Shown: positions 34,403 to 46,624, numbered from the stretch's first letter. The stretch: 64,000 nt of DNA from Cryptomeria japonica (GCF_030272615.1 NC_081411.1:186768949-186832948); one strand, 5' to 3'. Translations and numbers: made by a program. Notes: generated from the sequence alone by a model not told the origin.

Positions 34403-35530
34403 TCATTCATCCTTAACTTCAACTTTAGCTGCCAGGGCCTTCTCTACCAGTTGAATAGTAAGTGTTGGTTGATCTTCTATTATAGTAACAAAGACCCATC
34501 GATTGTCTATCGGATCCTCATCAGAATCATCAGTGACTCCTTCATCAGCAAGATAACAAGACTTGTCTTTATTCTTCTTAAATTTGTATCTTTGATATTC
34601 AATGTTAGGCTTGTATATTCTTCTTGCTTCTTCTCTCAATCTTGCATGTCTACTAGGGCATCTTGAAGCCATATGACCAATCTTATTACAGTTAAAACAT
34701 TTAAAGGGTGCTTTACCTTCATACTTACTTCCTACTAGACCTTTAGGCATTTTCCTTGCAAATAGAGCTTCAAGTTCTTCAAGTTCTTCATTTTCTCTCA
34801 TACTTTCTTCAGGTTCTCTTGCATAAAAGGCTTTCCACTCAGACTTGTCAAATGATGGTGCAGATGATGTTGATGCCTTAAATCTAAATCTATCTTTATA
34901 GTAGCAATAGGACCAAATTCCTCAATTTCAAAAGTTGAAAGTTTTCCAATCAATGTATCTCTAGTTACTGATGTATTAGGCATTGTTCTTAACTCATTTA
35001 TAGCAGTAACTTTCATTTTGTATACCAATGGCAATCCTCTTAGAACTTTTGAAACAATTTCATCTTCACTTAAGGTTCCTCCACAACATTTAATACCCAA
35101 AACAATTTCATTTACTCTTTCCATAAAAAGCAGAAATCCTTTAATCTTCTTCCATTTTCATATTTTCATACCTGACTCGGAAGGTTTCAAGTTTTGCAAT
35201 TTTGACTGTGGAATCTCCTTCATTCAATGTTTCCAGATGGTCCCAAATAGCTTTAGCAGTAAATCTATCTGATAAACCCATGATTTGCTAATCTGATAAT
35301 GTGCTCAAAAGTCCTTATCTTGCTTTGCAATCATTTTCTTCATCTTTTCCTAAGGTTGGTGGATTAGGCTAACCGGGAGTAGGAGCAGTATAGCCATTCT
35401 TTGTAACTTCTCAGATGTCCTTTCCAATGCAATTTAGATGTGTCTCCATCCTGATCTTCCATATGCCATAGTTGGTTCCATCAAGTTTAGGATTGTCCTT
35501 CCTGAAATAGTTAGAAGACGTTAGATCTCC
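34403..35530 (-). pseudogene. Copia gag of element D with zinc knuckle
   Basis: Piece 35124-34798 has the UBN2-type segment (MERVNEIVLGIKCCGG, LSEDEIVSKVLRGLP, TAINELRTMPNTS); 34801-34403, in another frame, has the single zinc knuckle CFNCNKIGHMASRC and an acidic tail. A frameshift joins them near 34800. The N-terminal part (35125-35530) is broken by stops. Confidence 0.88.
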
Positions 35531-35564
35531 TCAAGTTGTTAAACTTCTACAAAAAGAGGACTAG

Positions 35565-35576
35565 GCACTGATACCA
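35565..35576 (-). other. Primer binding site of element D
   Basis: Minus strand TGGTATCAGTGC, one base from the initiator tRNA-Met complement, two bases from the LTR end. Confidence 0.88.
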
Positions 35577-35578
35577 AT

Positions 35579-36646
35579 TGTTAGGTCCTGGAGACAACTG
35601 AGAGGGGTGGGGGGGGGGGGGGGATGAATTAGTTGTCAGATAAATTCAAACCAAAAACAACTTAACCAAACTTAATGCTTAATATCGGTAAACCAAACTT
35701 TATGTCGATAGATAGTTTATCAGTTAATTGCAATACCGGTAAAGATTAATGCATGAAATAGAAAGACAATAACATCCACAACACATAACACCAATATTTG
35801 TACATGGAAACCCTGTAAGGGGAAAAACCATTGTGGGAAACCTTACACACAATCAGATGATACTACTGCAGATAGTATGTGTATACAAATGGGATCTGCA
35901 CATGCAGAAAGGCCAAGCGCCTAGATCTCACTGCTCAAACACAAATAGGGGTCACACTGACTACAATTGGATGGTTAAATCCAACGATGATGTACTGCTC
36001 AAAACAATATCTCATATGATGGATTCAGTATCGGTTTAGTTCTGATATGCCTTCTTCATACCTTCCATCAATCTGAATGATGTCTGTGTGTATAACTCTG
36101 TTTATTTTCACATATACCTTGTTACAATCCTTTCCACATTCGCATATCGATCTTACTAATAAGATCTTACATTTATACCATAACCTAAGACCAATTTTAG
36201 TAGGTTGGCTCTAAAAGATATTACAATAAAATCAATTACAAATAAAACAATATCCAATGCATGATGTCGGCTCAATGCATTTACAATAACAAAAAAATAA
36301 TCCCCATTGCGTTTCGTGCTTGATCTGGAATAGATAAACCTGTCGGTGCTTATCCTGGACCTATTTGCCAGTAATAGCAAATATGCAAACTCGAATATAC
36401 CAATGAATAAATCTACAAGACAAAGTGTCCAGATGATGTCTTCGTCATAACCAAGCGTTTTCCATATCATTCCAAGTGTCGGTAAACAATATATCATGTC
36501 GATGTACCAGATACCGGTGACTGTGCATAAGTCACTTGCTTGCCAATGAACATTGTCGATTCTTCGAGTGTCAGTAGGCTGGCCAGAGTTGATAAATGTT
36601 AATAGGTGTTGACATCAATGACAAAACCATATCCAAAATACCTATA
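35579..36646 (-). repeat. 5' LTR of element D
   Basis: 1068 bp, direct repeat of 29924-30984. Has a G run expanded to more than ten before ATGAATT (about 35608-35624). The outer terminus is mutated (CCTATA instead of CCAACA). Confidence 0.92.
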
Positions 36647-36651
36647 GTGAA

Positions 36652-37002
36652 TTGAAGGAATGAATTGAGTAGTGTTTGAAGTAATCTCAATTGAATCCTA
36701 ATTATGAATGATTAGAGTAGGAAAGCTCCAAATAAGATGGATGATCATTTGATCAAATAGTTATAGGTAAAAAGAGCTCCTTATCAAGTGCATGGACCAG
36801 GAGCTCTAAAAGATAAGCTTTTGGATGCTCTTCATGGTGTAAGGGATGCTAGTATCCCAAAGTCAGGGTGGGAGTTCTAGAAGAGGGGTTCTAATATTTC
36901 TATTAGGAATAACTTTGTGAGCTTGGTCTCAGCAAGCTTGTGGTGACAAATGTGTTTATTGATGCAGACTTCATGAGAGTTATTGTGATAATATGATGAA
37001 AC
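36652..37002 (+). pseudogene. Old element U2, part 1
   Basis: Degenerate plus-strand coding-like sequence; one stretch reads GPGALKDKLLDALHGVRDAS (about 36808-36867). Interrupted by LTRs S1 and S2 and seemingly resumed near 39960. Confidence 0.3.
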
Positions 37003-37003
37003 T

Positions 37004-38136
37004 ATAAGGATCTGGTCAACTACTAAGAGGGGGGGTGAATCAGTAGATAGAAAATAAACTAAACTTTCACCAAACTTAATCCCAACTCAGAAACAACTTG
37101 CTAACCTTACCGATTTAGAGATTGTATCAAAAAGAGAAACTGAACTGTCAAACTTTACCGGTTGACCAAAACATCAATGATACAATGCAATAGATCTGAA
37201 ACTCAAATACCATTTAACCAAAACATTAAACCACTTCACAAATATCAGTAATAGCTCATTTCAGATCACTTCCAGTCGTCTAAACATATCAGTCATTTAT
37301 ATCAACCAAATCAAAACTCACCCACAAAATCATTCACCACTTGACACACTAATTTTTTCACGTGGAAACCCAAATGGGAAAAACCATGGTGGGGATGAGT
37401 ACCCACAAGTATTTTGAACTCTTCTGAAGTTTTTCCTATTAGGAGCCAAGCCTTGTTAGAAGCTTATACAATAATGTCTTGTTAAGAATAGATCCGGTTA
37501 AGGACCACCCGGTTAAGGGATTGACTAAAATACCCTATTAAAGGTAACCTCGATGGAGGATTTCAAATCCAAGCTAATGGATCACCTGGTTAGAGGATTT
37601 CAACAACACCAAGCCTGTTAAACCTTACCCGATTAAGGGATTTAACTATTGCAATGGCTAGAGAACAATAGGTTCATTGTTGATCTAGAAATAGAACTAC
37701 CTTGCTTAATCAGATCCTTTTCTACTCCTATCTACCTTCACAACATTTTGCAAACACTCCTTCTGGTTCGGCAACAATCACTCTTCCACACTTAACTGAA
37801 TTTGCCAACACACTATTGAAACAAATCATCGACCTTATAAGAAAATAAAATAGGTCGGTAACACAGCACAAAACCTACAAATCTCATAGAGATTACAAAC
37901 ATATCGATCCAATAATAATAATTGGATTACATAGAAATCAACTGCACATTGTTCTAGACAACTTCAACCGAACCTGGATCACTGTACATCAGATCCTATA
38001 ACTCATCACGCATTTTTCACTTCATGCTATGCATTTGCTCATCCCCAAAATAAACGGTTATCTTCACGTGCCAAATCCACTTTGAAACTCATCACGTGCA
38101 TCATGCTTGTGATAACTTAATGATGAACGGATAGTA
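37004..38136 (-). repeat. LTR S1 (truncated)
   Basis: Minus-orientated LTR end with seven Gs plus TGAATCAG (37029-37043), the CACGTGGAAACCC / GGGAAAAACCATGGTGGGG block (37359-37394) and a periodic CCGGTTAAGGGATT-like array (37495-37650). The LTR start is missing; S2 follows directly. CTATA lies just left (about 36999) and just right of S2 (39922-39926), possibly an outer target duplication of the pair. Confidence 0.6.
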
Positions 38137-38141
38137 CCAAA

Positions 38142-38393
38142 CCGATAATGAGAGGGGGGGTGAATCAGTACAGACAAAAACATAATCCTAAAACCAATTT
38201 GTCAACAGACACTGTGCATAGGTAGACAGACAGTAACTCCAGTCTTAAAAAGAGTACAACTGGCAAAACCTAGAATAACTGAGACAAGCATAAACCGGTT
38301 GTCACTTATCTTCTCATACAATCTAATACTTCATTTCCATTTCACCCTAATTCATGAACAATTAATCTACCATCAAAGATATATATATATATA

Positions 38394-38476
<83 letters not shown>

Positions 38477-39921
38477 CTAGATCAACATGATTCACCGCTT
38501 AACAGAAAACAACATAGCATTACAAGAAAAAGACATCACATATGACACACATATTTTTCACGTGGAAACCCAACTGGGAAAAACCACGGTGGGGATGAAT
38601 ACCCACAAGTTGTTTTTGAACTCTTTAGAAGTCCGCTCTGTTAGGAGCCTTGTCTGGTTAAAGACTGATACAACATGTTCTGTTAGGAACCGATCCTGTT
38701 AGGGATCACCCAGTTAAGGGATGGCTAGAATACCCAGTTAAGGGTTAAACCCTATTAGAGGTTACCTTGTTAGAGGATTTCGAGAACTCAATGGTTTTGA
38801 GTCACCCTGTTAAAGGATTTACAGTAAGCCGATTAAAGCTACCCTGTTAAGGGATTTCCCAACTGTTGAAGTGGTTAGAGATCAATAGGTATTGCAATGA
38901 TCTAGTAACAACACTCAATGCCAATGCAGATCCACTTTAGCTCCTCTTCACCTTCTGCACTTACACTCTATAGGTATCACTTCTCTCTTCTCTTGGATAC
39001 ACACACACAACTTTTGCCAACAACCTCAGAAAGAGACACAACATCGACCTTATAAGAAACAGATAGGTCAGTAGCTTAAACCCTAAACCCTAAACCTGTT
39101 AGGTTAAGCAATTCAAATGGTTCAATCCTGACCATTGAGCACATTGCATTAAATACAATAGTCTTGAACCAATCTCAAGACATTCTCCATTGTTCGCTTT
39201 CCACCGATTTCATGGCAGCTAATAAGCCATCACACATTATCATCGTTTACAGACTTCACACATTCCTGAGGTATATAGGGACAATCTCCTTCATGCAAGA
39301 TCCTTCACGCGCACAAGGCTGACATGGCAACACGATCTGTTCTTTGTTACAATGATAACTCATCACACAAAGTCACCGATTGAGTCACACAGGCTTGAGG
39401 CACTTCAACCGGAAACCCTAAAGTTGAGACTACCAACCGGTAGTCATACAAAGCTTCCATGTGTTGGTTCCCATAACCACATGCCGGTTCACCTTAAACA
39501 AACACACCGCTTCACATTGGCACAAATGCCGGTTTACAGTGTTATATCGGTTCTCAAATATATCGGTTAATAGTAACATACTGGTTCTCACATATACCAG
39601 TTCTCTCCTCTTCAGCATATTGGCATCAATGACAACATACAATGTCATCATGTCCTCATACCGGTTCACATAATGCCAATAGCTTGTGTGGAATCTTCAT
39701 CTTTGATCATCATTCGGTCATAGATCATCACAACCGATTCTCGAAGCTTCATCGGTTAGGGTTCTTCTTATCAACTGGTTAGGGTTACCAGTTGATCACT
39801 CTTCTTCAAGCATAATACCAATACTAGTTGCCTTCACTGCTTTACTAACAGTTTATTTACTGCATCATTACCAGTTGCAATACAACTTCATTATCGGTTA
39901 CTATTGACATCAATGACAACA
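38142..39921 (-). repeat. LTR S2 (about 1.8 kb, solo or nested)
   Basis: Minus strand starts TGTTGTCATTGATG (39921) and ends near GGTTTGGTACTA (38142). Contains the G-tract motif (about 38154-38168), a long TA microsatellite, the CACGTGGAAACCC block (38559), a periodic GTTAAGGGAT array (38690-38860) and about a dozen ACCGGT-type motifs at 39408-39900. A TGTTGGC start at 39959 is an alternative boundary. No clear target duplication. Confidence 0.65.
38380..38471 (+). repeat. (TA)n microsatellite
   Basis: About 45 TA dinucleotides with one interruption (38394-38396), inside LTR S2. Confidence 0.97.
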
Positions 39922-39959
39922 CTATACTTCATCAATGCAATCTTCATGCAATGCCAACA

Positions 39960-42900
39960 GTGTAGGGGTATGATGTTGGGAAGAAAGGAATTAACAGGTG
40001 GTCAACACATGATAAATCTCAACAAGTACACTATTGTAGATTGTTTCGGTTTGAGTAGAGTCAATTTGCCAAATATTGAGATGAAGGAGCTTGAACATAA
40101 TTATAAGGTTCATGATGTGCTTTAATAGACCAAGATAATTCCCAAGTTTAGGTGGAAGGGTAAGGATAAGAAGCCTATTCCAATTTCAAAGTTTGAAAAA
40201 GAATCCTTCTCACTTAACACTTTTGAAGATTATTTTGTGAAAACCTACCACAGTCTCTATCAAGGTTTTGGAGAAGATGTTAAAGATAGAATGCTAGTTG
40301 ATATGATGTTTGTAGCTACTGGTATCCAAGATGTGATGAAGAATACAGAATTTGATTTTTCTCAGCACTTGGAGGATCATATTCATCAAACTTTTATCAA
40401 GGCCAAAGCCAACTTAGAGAAATTTGATTTCAAATGGTATTCACTTATTTTCCATATGATCTTATAGAGTGGAAAGAGGCTTTGGGATCCTTCCTTGTTG
40501 TGGAAGACACAAGATGATTAGGGGAGAGACTTGTTGGTCTAATGTTGGGCCTACATTTGGGATATGTAGTGTGACAAATTTAATTTTCTAATTTTTTAGT
40601 ACATTATTCGGAAAGTTTTGAGATGTTTTGCATTGCCTGAAGTAAGAATCCTAAAGGAGATCATGGATTTTACCAGACATGTAGAAAGGATGAAGGACCT
40701 TGATATTTTACATAATTAGAGAGATTGGTTTCTCCACTCTAAGACCACAACATTCAGGATTTATCAATCATCAGTGCAACCTCAACTATTACCAAGATGT
40801 GTGCCTTTGACAATTACTTACTTGGAAGCCATCTAGAAATTGAGTGAGATGGATCTCCTAGCTTTCAGGAAAGCACATAAGTCCTCTATCTTCCCAACAC
40901 AATGCAAATTTGCAAATTTCATAGCTAGAAACAAAGGTGCATTGGATTAGTTATAGTTTACATTAAATTCATATTTAAGATTAGGTAGGAAGGACATAGG
41001 AATTATGATCCTAGAGATTTTGTTAAGTCCCTAGGGCTTAGTAGAAATCATGAAAACCTAGAAAATGAAGACATCATTAAGCATTGCACTTCAATTGAGG
41101 AAGTTAAGGAGAGGAGAAATAAATGGCATATGGTTTAGAGAGTTGAGGCCATAAAAAGAAAAAAGATTTCCCTAGATTTTCCCATGATGAGCCAAATTAT
41201 TTTGTGAAAATTGAGAAATTAATACTCAGTGCCCAAGCCATGTTGCACAGGGAAATGATTAAGAAGGGTAAGTTGCATGTTGTTTCTAAGGAGGCTCCTA
41301 CTAAAAAGGTGAAGGTAGAAGTGCAGCCTTAGAAGGAAATAGGAATAAAGATTATGGAAAGAGAAGAGCCACAAGATGCCCTGGTAGTAGTAGTAGAAGA
41401 GGGAGTCACATATTTGGTTGAATACCCCCCATCTCCTCCATCCCCTCCATCTCAAGTAATAAGGTAAATTGTGCCTAAGCTACCTCCTAGTAGGACTATG
41501 GAGAATCTCAAAATTGAAGATTCCCACTGCAGACATAAGAACTTCATCCTACAATCAATTAATCTCCGATGATGAATTTGTTAAGACACAAGAATTCAAG
41601 GACTTTGTAGTGACAAGGAGGGGGTAATATCAAATAAAAGTTCAAGAGGAGAGGAATAAGAGACCACCATCTGAGTGGGCAAGGATAGGAGAAGAAATAA
41701 TAAAAGAGTTTAATTTTAATTGCTATTCCTAATCAGGTCAAGCAAATGGTAAAAGATGGTGTTGTTTTGTTGCTACCTATATGGGACATGTCTACTGCTC
41801 TAGAAGTCCATACTACTAGAAAGGAGCATAAGAGAATTTACAACATAGAGGAGGAAATATATCAAGAGTTAACTAGCTCTATGTTCAGCCCCAATTTTGG
41901 ATTGTAGTCGGTATGGGCTTTAGAATCTAATACTAATAAGCCAGAATTTTTCAACAATTATGATCGATTCAGGGGCAATGCATTGGTCAAGATGGTAGCT
42001 AATACATCTACACCAGAGGCTATAGATTTAATGGTAAATACTACATTTTTTTATAAAATCAACCACTGACAAGATTTACTCAAATTCTGAAAGCCTAAAG
42101 AAAACTCATATGTAGCAGGTGACTGAAAATTAGTAGCTTCAGATAATAATCAAAATACTTGAAGTAGGAGAAGTCCCTAGTGCTCAAGTACCTACCATTC
42201 AAGAACTTGATTTTGCATAGAAGGAATCCTTAGTAGCAGAAATAAGGAATTGAGGGAGAATTTGGAGAAGGAGAAAGCATCCAAGAAGAAATTATCATCA
42301 GAGGTAATAACTATCTTGGTAGTTCATAGACTATCAAAGATCAATCAAAAGATAGATGATGAATACAAGGGTTATTGTGACCTTGTGAATGCAAAATTGA
42401 AAAATTATCAAGATATGGAAAATTTTGGTCCTATTAGAGAGAAATAGATGAGTAGGACTCAACTCTTGGTGGATATGGTAATGAGGTCTAAGCATGATAA
42501 AGAGAAGCCACCGAAGTTGAAGCAAACTTTGGATAATGTCAAAATCCTTGGGGGAGTGATGGCATCTTCAATGAAGTTAAAATTTTGACTGGAACAAAAC
42601 TTGAAGATAATTGAGAAAATACAAAGTAGAGTTTTTCCAAGGATCAAGGATGACAAGGGGAGTCCAAAGTCATTAGACCAATGGAAATCAGAGATGAGTT
42701 CACTATTGGCTCAAGAAATGAGTGCAGTGTATGCAAATAATAAGCCCAGTATTATGAAATTGAAACAACTGCTTGATGAGATTTTTGCCTTTGACATTGT
42801 ATGTGAGAATTATCAAAAATATTCAAGAGCAATTCTTGATTCAAAGTACCATACATACTTGGAGAAGTTGAAGTTTGTGCTAGATTATACATGGCCAGAT

Positions 42901-42977
42901 GATGAAACTTTTGCCAAATGGGATAGAAGTATGGATCAGACTAATTTTGAATTCAAATTAAACATCTTGTTTTGAGT
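39960..42977 (+). pseudogene. Old element U2, part 2: decayed unknown ORFs
   Basis: Plus-strand frames 39904-40125, 40237-40467, 41200-41470, 42250-42447 and 42601-42975, each closed by stops. Content: FEDYFVKTYHSLYQGFGEDV and HIHQTFIKAKANLEKFDFKW; a basic/Pro patch VKVEVQP..PPSPPSPPS; a Lys/Glu helix (EKEKASKKKLSSEV); and a C-terminal helical segment ending DQTNFEFKLNILF. The order (helical, basic/Pro, coiled coil) parallels ORF2 of A/B, but sequence identity is not evident by eye. No polymerase motif. I infer an older non-autonomous element of a related kind. Confidence 0.4.
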
Positions 42978-43358
42978 GGTATATAGCATTATTCCCCATT
43001 AAAAATAATTTATTGAAAATTTTGTAACTGAATTTTGAAGATTCCTTCTCTCTAACTTACAATTATATTATGATATCCTATTTCTGACAATCATCTTATT
43101 TCTTAGGATGATAGGTATTAATTGATATTCAATGTATAGGTTATACACGTACAATGGGCTTGAAGCTTGTTTTTTCGCCCTTGTTTACATAAAATGTAAA
43201 TCAAAGACATTGTACTTCTTTGGCAATGTTTTGAAATTTAGATCTCTAGGAGGGCTTAGAGTAGTGTTGTACTAGGAGCTAGTAGAAGAGATAGACATAT
43301 CATTTTGTCACTATAAAGAAATTTTTCATATCTAATAATGAAAACAGAGTTGAAGGTT

Positions 43359-43504
43359 GTTTGGTACAATTGTCTCCTCTTTTGATATTCAATCTCTTAT
43401 GAAATCTTTAAATCGGGCTTAAATATTTCAAATTTGTAATGCAGTGAGTGTTTAGATTTTTGTTTTATTTCAAGGAAATAGTAAAAATACATAGGTTAAA
43501 ACAT
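43359..43504 (+). repeat. Direct repeat R1 flanking S3
   Basis: About 146 bp beginning GTTTGGTACAATTGTCTCC and ending AGGTTAAAACA; repeated at 44617-44762 with roughly ten percent difference by eye. Confidence 0.85.
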
Positions 43505-43530
43505 ATGATGACTGTAATGTATTCATCACT

Positions 43531-44613
43531 TGTTGTCAATGATGAAACACTCTCACACACACATATGATTACATTGACTACCGGTGTAACTTCATTGGTT
43601 TACACTGTCAACTGGTATGTTTAAGGTTTATCTCTAACCAATACTCTGTGTCAACTAGTATGTGCTTAAGAGATAACCTGTGGTTACATTAAGTCGGCAT
43701 CAAAATGAAGATCAAAATGAAAATGGAGATCAAGTGGAAGATTCCAAGACAACGGTTCACATGTTTTGTTCCAACTGGTATTGACTGTTCTAACCGGTAT
43801 CTGATTTTGTGATGAGTTACCAGCACCGTTTTCTTGGTGGTCATTTTTGTGATGAGTTATGTTTACTTGTCTAGATACACTGCACCTAGGAAATTGTGTT
43901 TTGATTTCCTATGGCCGACATAAGATTTGTATGTCTATTTAAAGACATCTTAGTGAATAATTTAATATATATAAGAGGAGATTATGTGAATAGTGATATG
44001 TATAAAGAGTGAAAGCTTTTGTTGAAGAGCAATAATTGTTAACAAGAAGAGCAGTGTTGAATGTACTTAGAATGATCTGATCAAGCAAGTATTGTGCTAC
44101 TCAGAACATATCAAACTTTTCTTGTTGTTTTCTAATCATTACAACAGAATCAAATCCCCTAATTGGGTAAGCTCTAACAAGCTTTATTGTACAAATCCTC
44201 TAACAAGGTGATCCATTAGTTTGGATTATCAAATCCTCCAACAAGGTTACTCCTAATAGGGTAGTACTCTTAACAGGTTATAAGCTTCTAATCAAGCTTG
44301 GGATCTCTAACAAGATTCACTCCTAGTAGAGCACTTTGTAAGACCTTAACCGGTCAATTATTATAACTGCAGATAGTTAACTTGTGAGTTCCATCTCACC
44401 CTGGTTTTTACCTATTTGGGTTTTCCATGTATAAACACTTGTGTTATGGTGGATGTTCTACTTTATGTGGATGTTGTTATTTCATTTTGGATAGCATGTG
44501 TTTTGTTTAAATGCTTGGTTAAGTTCATCTATTAGTTAGTGTTTGAAGTTGTGTTTGTTTTGGTGTCACTGATTCACCCCCCCCCCCCCCCCTCTCAGTG
44601 CTTTTCAAGTCCA
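43531..44613 (+). repeat. Solo LTR S3
   Basis: 1083 bp on the plus strand, TGTTGTCAATGATG to AAGTCCA, flanked by TCACT (43526-43530) and TCAGT (44614-44618), a 4 of 5 target duplication. Contains ACCGGT-type motifs (43578-43805), the periodic CTAACAAGG/ATCCTCTAAC array (44150-44340), GGGTTTTCCATGTATAAACAC (split across 44416-44436), and GATTCA followed by sixteen Cs and TCTCAG near the end. No internal region. Confidence 0.85.
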
Positions 44614-44616
44614 TCA

Positions 44617-44762
44617 GTTTGGTACAACTGTCTCCTCTTGTGATGTTTGATCTCTTATGAAATCTTTAAATTGAGCTTAAATATTTCAAATCTGTAATGC
44701 AGTAAGTGTTTTAATTTTTGTTTTATTTAAAGGAAATAGTAAAAATACATAGGTTAAAACAC
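44617..44762 (+). repeat. Direct repeat R2 flanking S3
   Basis: Second copy of R1, starting within the S3 target duplication. Confidence 0.85.
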
Positions 44763-45643
44763 AAAGAGATTAAGTGTTGCATTGGGATCTTCAAGTAGAA
44801 TTTTTTTCCAAATGGTATTGGGTGGTTTGGTGTAATGCACTAAATCAATTAGCCTAAAGGATTGTAGTTTTCTTGTGTAAAAGTGGCAAGTGATTTTGCT
44901 CTGGCTTGACTCTATGGCCCTATAAGACATTGATCTAAGTTGTCTTAGGGAACAAAATTTTGATGCAATTTAATTCAAAAAATTTAAAAACCTTTGATTT
45001 CCTTTCAATTTATTTGTTTCAAGTTTGTAGATATAGGGTTTGATGCTCTAGATTCTAAATGTTAATCAAATCCAATGCAGTCTAGCCTTGAAGTATACAT
45101 AAAATTTGGATTTAAATAAGAGAGAATATATGTTTGAATGAAATATCAATGATTAAAAGTTTGAGACAAAGGGATATTGCAGTAGGGTTACCCTTCTTGG
45201 TTAGAAAATCCAAAAGTGCAAAAGGTTTAAGCCTTAGGGTTTAAGTAGGGTTTTGCCTTATTCGTTGGCCACTAGCCTAGAACCCCTTGATCATAAGAAG
45301 AGGCTAGCCTTTAAATATTTTTAGGAAAATTAACTGGAAAAAAATCAACAAGGTCATTGATTTTATTAGATGTTTTGTGTGTGCGTGTGTGTTTAAGACA
45401 TTTAAGTGCATTTTTGCCACTGATCAGAGACATAAAAGACAGTTTGAAGATTCGTCTGATCCAGTGCATATGGTATATATTGGTTACTTGATCCTTGACT
45501 TGGTTATATGTTGCAATCATCCTGGTCAAATTCTATATGTTCAATAAGTCAATACTATGATGGTTGAGTTCAATACCTCATTTGGTTACTTGAGGAAATT
45601 TGTCTGAGTATAGAATATTGTGTTTTCCTACAGTTGTGTGATG
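44763..45643. other. Noncoding, probably decayed LTR host of element B
   Basis: AT-rich, no credible frame. Sequence to the right of B (52505-52919) and S4 (54009-54850) seems to continue it, ending in a region with GGTTTTTCCC and TGGTTTTTCCACG as in LTR R regions. Confidence 0.35.
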
Positions 45644-45648
45644 GTATT

Positions 45649-46624
45649 TGTTAGGGTTCCCACAAACACTAAGAGGGGGGGTGAATCAGTATCTGACCGG
45701 TAATGTAATTTTCTTGAAACTGAATATGCAAAACATAAAGTAACAGTATACCGGTATGCAAGAATTAATGCAAATAACAGAATCAAAAACATCCACATGA
45801 GAAGAACACCATAACACAAGATGTTTAACAAGGAAACCCGGTGTGGGAAAAACCTCGGTGGGATTTGTGACCCACAATATTCACTTACTGGCCAATAAGA
45901 GAATATTACTTACAATAGGGGCCTGCACATGCAGGAAGGCCAACTGCCCAGAGCTCACTGCTCAATAAGAAGTCACACTGACTTACAATGAGGATTTACA
46001 CAAATCCAATATTTTGTACTGCTTTACAATAGCATCTTCAATGCCAGATTCAGTACTGATTCTTGCTTTGTTCTTTACATATACCCTTGACCTAGAATTC
46101 GCACATTAGGTCTGCCTTATAATTTATTTATGCTTCCTATCCATATCCTACAAATGCCTACAATGATCTCTTTTATATACAAGAGTCATTTTACAATTTG
46201 CCAAGTCGGCTTACAATAATAAACAAAATATTACATATCAAAAATCCTGTCAGCCTCTGTGCCGGTATACATATTTCCTTTTGTGCTGGTGTACATCTTC
46301 TGTGCCAGTGCCGGTGTAGATTGATCTTGCTGATGCCGGTGCACTTTTTTGTTTGAGTAATGCTTTGCCGGTATAATGTCTTGTCGGTGCTATAGGATTG
46401 CAAGGTTGCCTGAGTAATGCTTTGCCGGTATAATTTCTTGCCGGTGCCATAGGATTGCAAGGTTGCCTAAGTAATGCTTTGTCGGTATAATGTCTTGCCA
46501 ATGCCATAGGATTGCAAGGTTTCTTGAGTAATGCTTTGCCGGTGCCATAGCATTGCAAGGTTGCCATCAATGACAAAACCTTCAATCACACACAATGTCT
46601 CATTGGAGTGTCCATATGCCAACA
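45649..46624 (-). repeat. 3' LTR of element B
   Basis: 976 bp; minus-strand termini TGTTGGCATATGG and ACCCTAACA. Seven-G tract plus TGAATCAG (45673-45687). Confidence 0.93.
46335..46570 (-). repeat. 58-bp tandem repeats in the LTR of B
   Basis: Three full copies and one partial of a unit with GAGTAATGCTTTGCCGGTAT and CCATAGGATTGCAAGGTTGC; the other LTR has the same array at 52230-52440. The LTR of A has a single copy. The short minus-strand frames here are repeat artefacts. Confidence 0.9.

Larger units (their letters stand above)
29924..36646 (-). mobile_element. Copia LTR retrotransposon D
   Basis: 6723 bp with LTRs of 1061 and 1068 bp, target duplications GTGAG (29919-29923) and GTGAA (36647-36651, one mismatch). 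Minus-strand order is gag, protease, integrase, reverse transcriptase, RNase H, as in copia. Better preserved than C: the integrase frame of 317 codons keeps all three catalytic residues. Same tract and LTR start as A and B. Confidence 0.93.
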
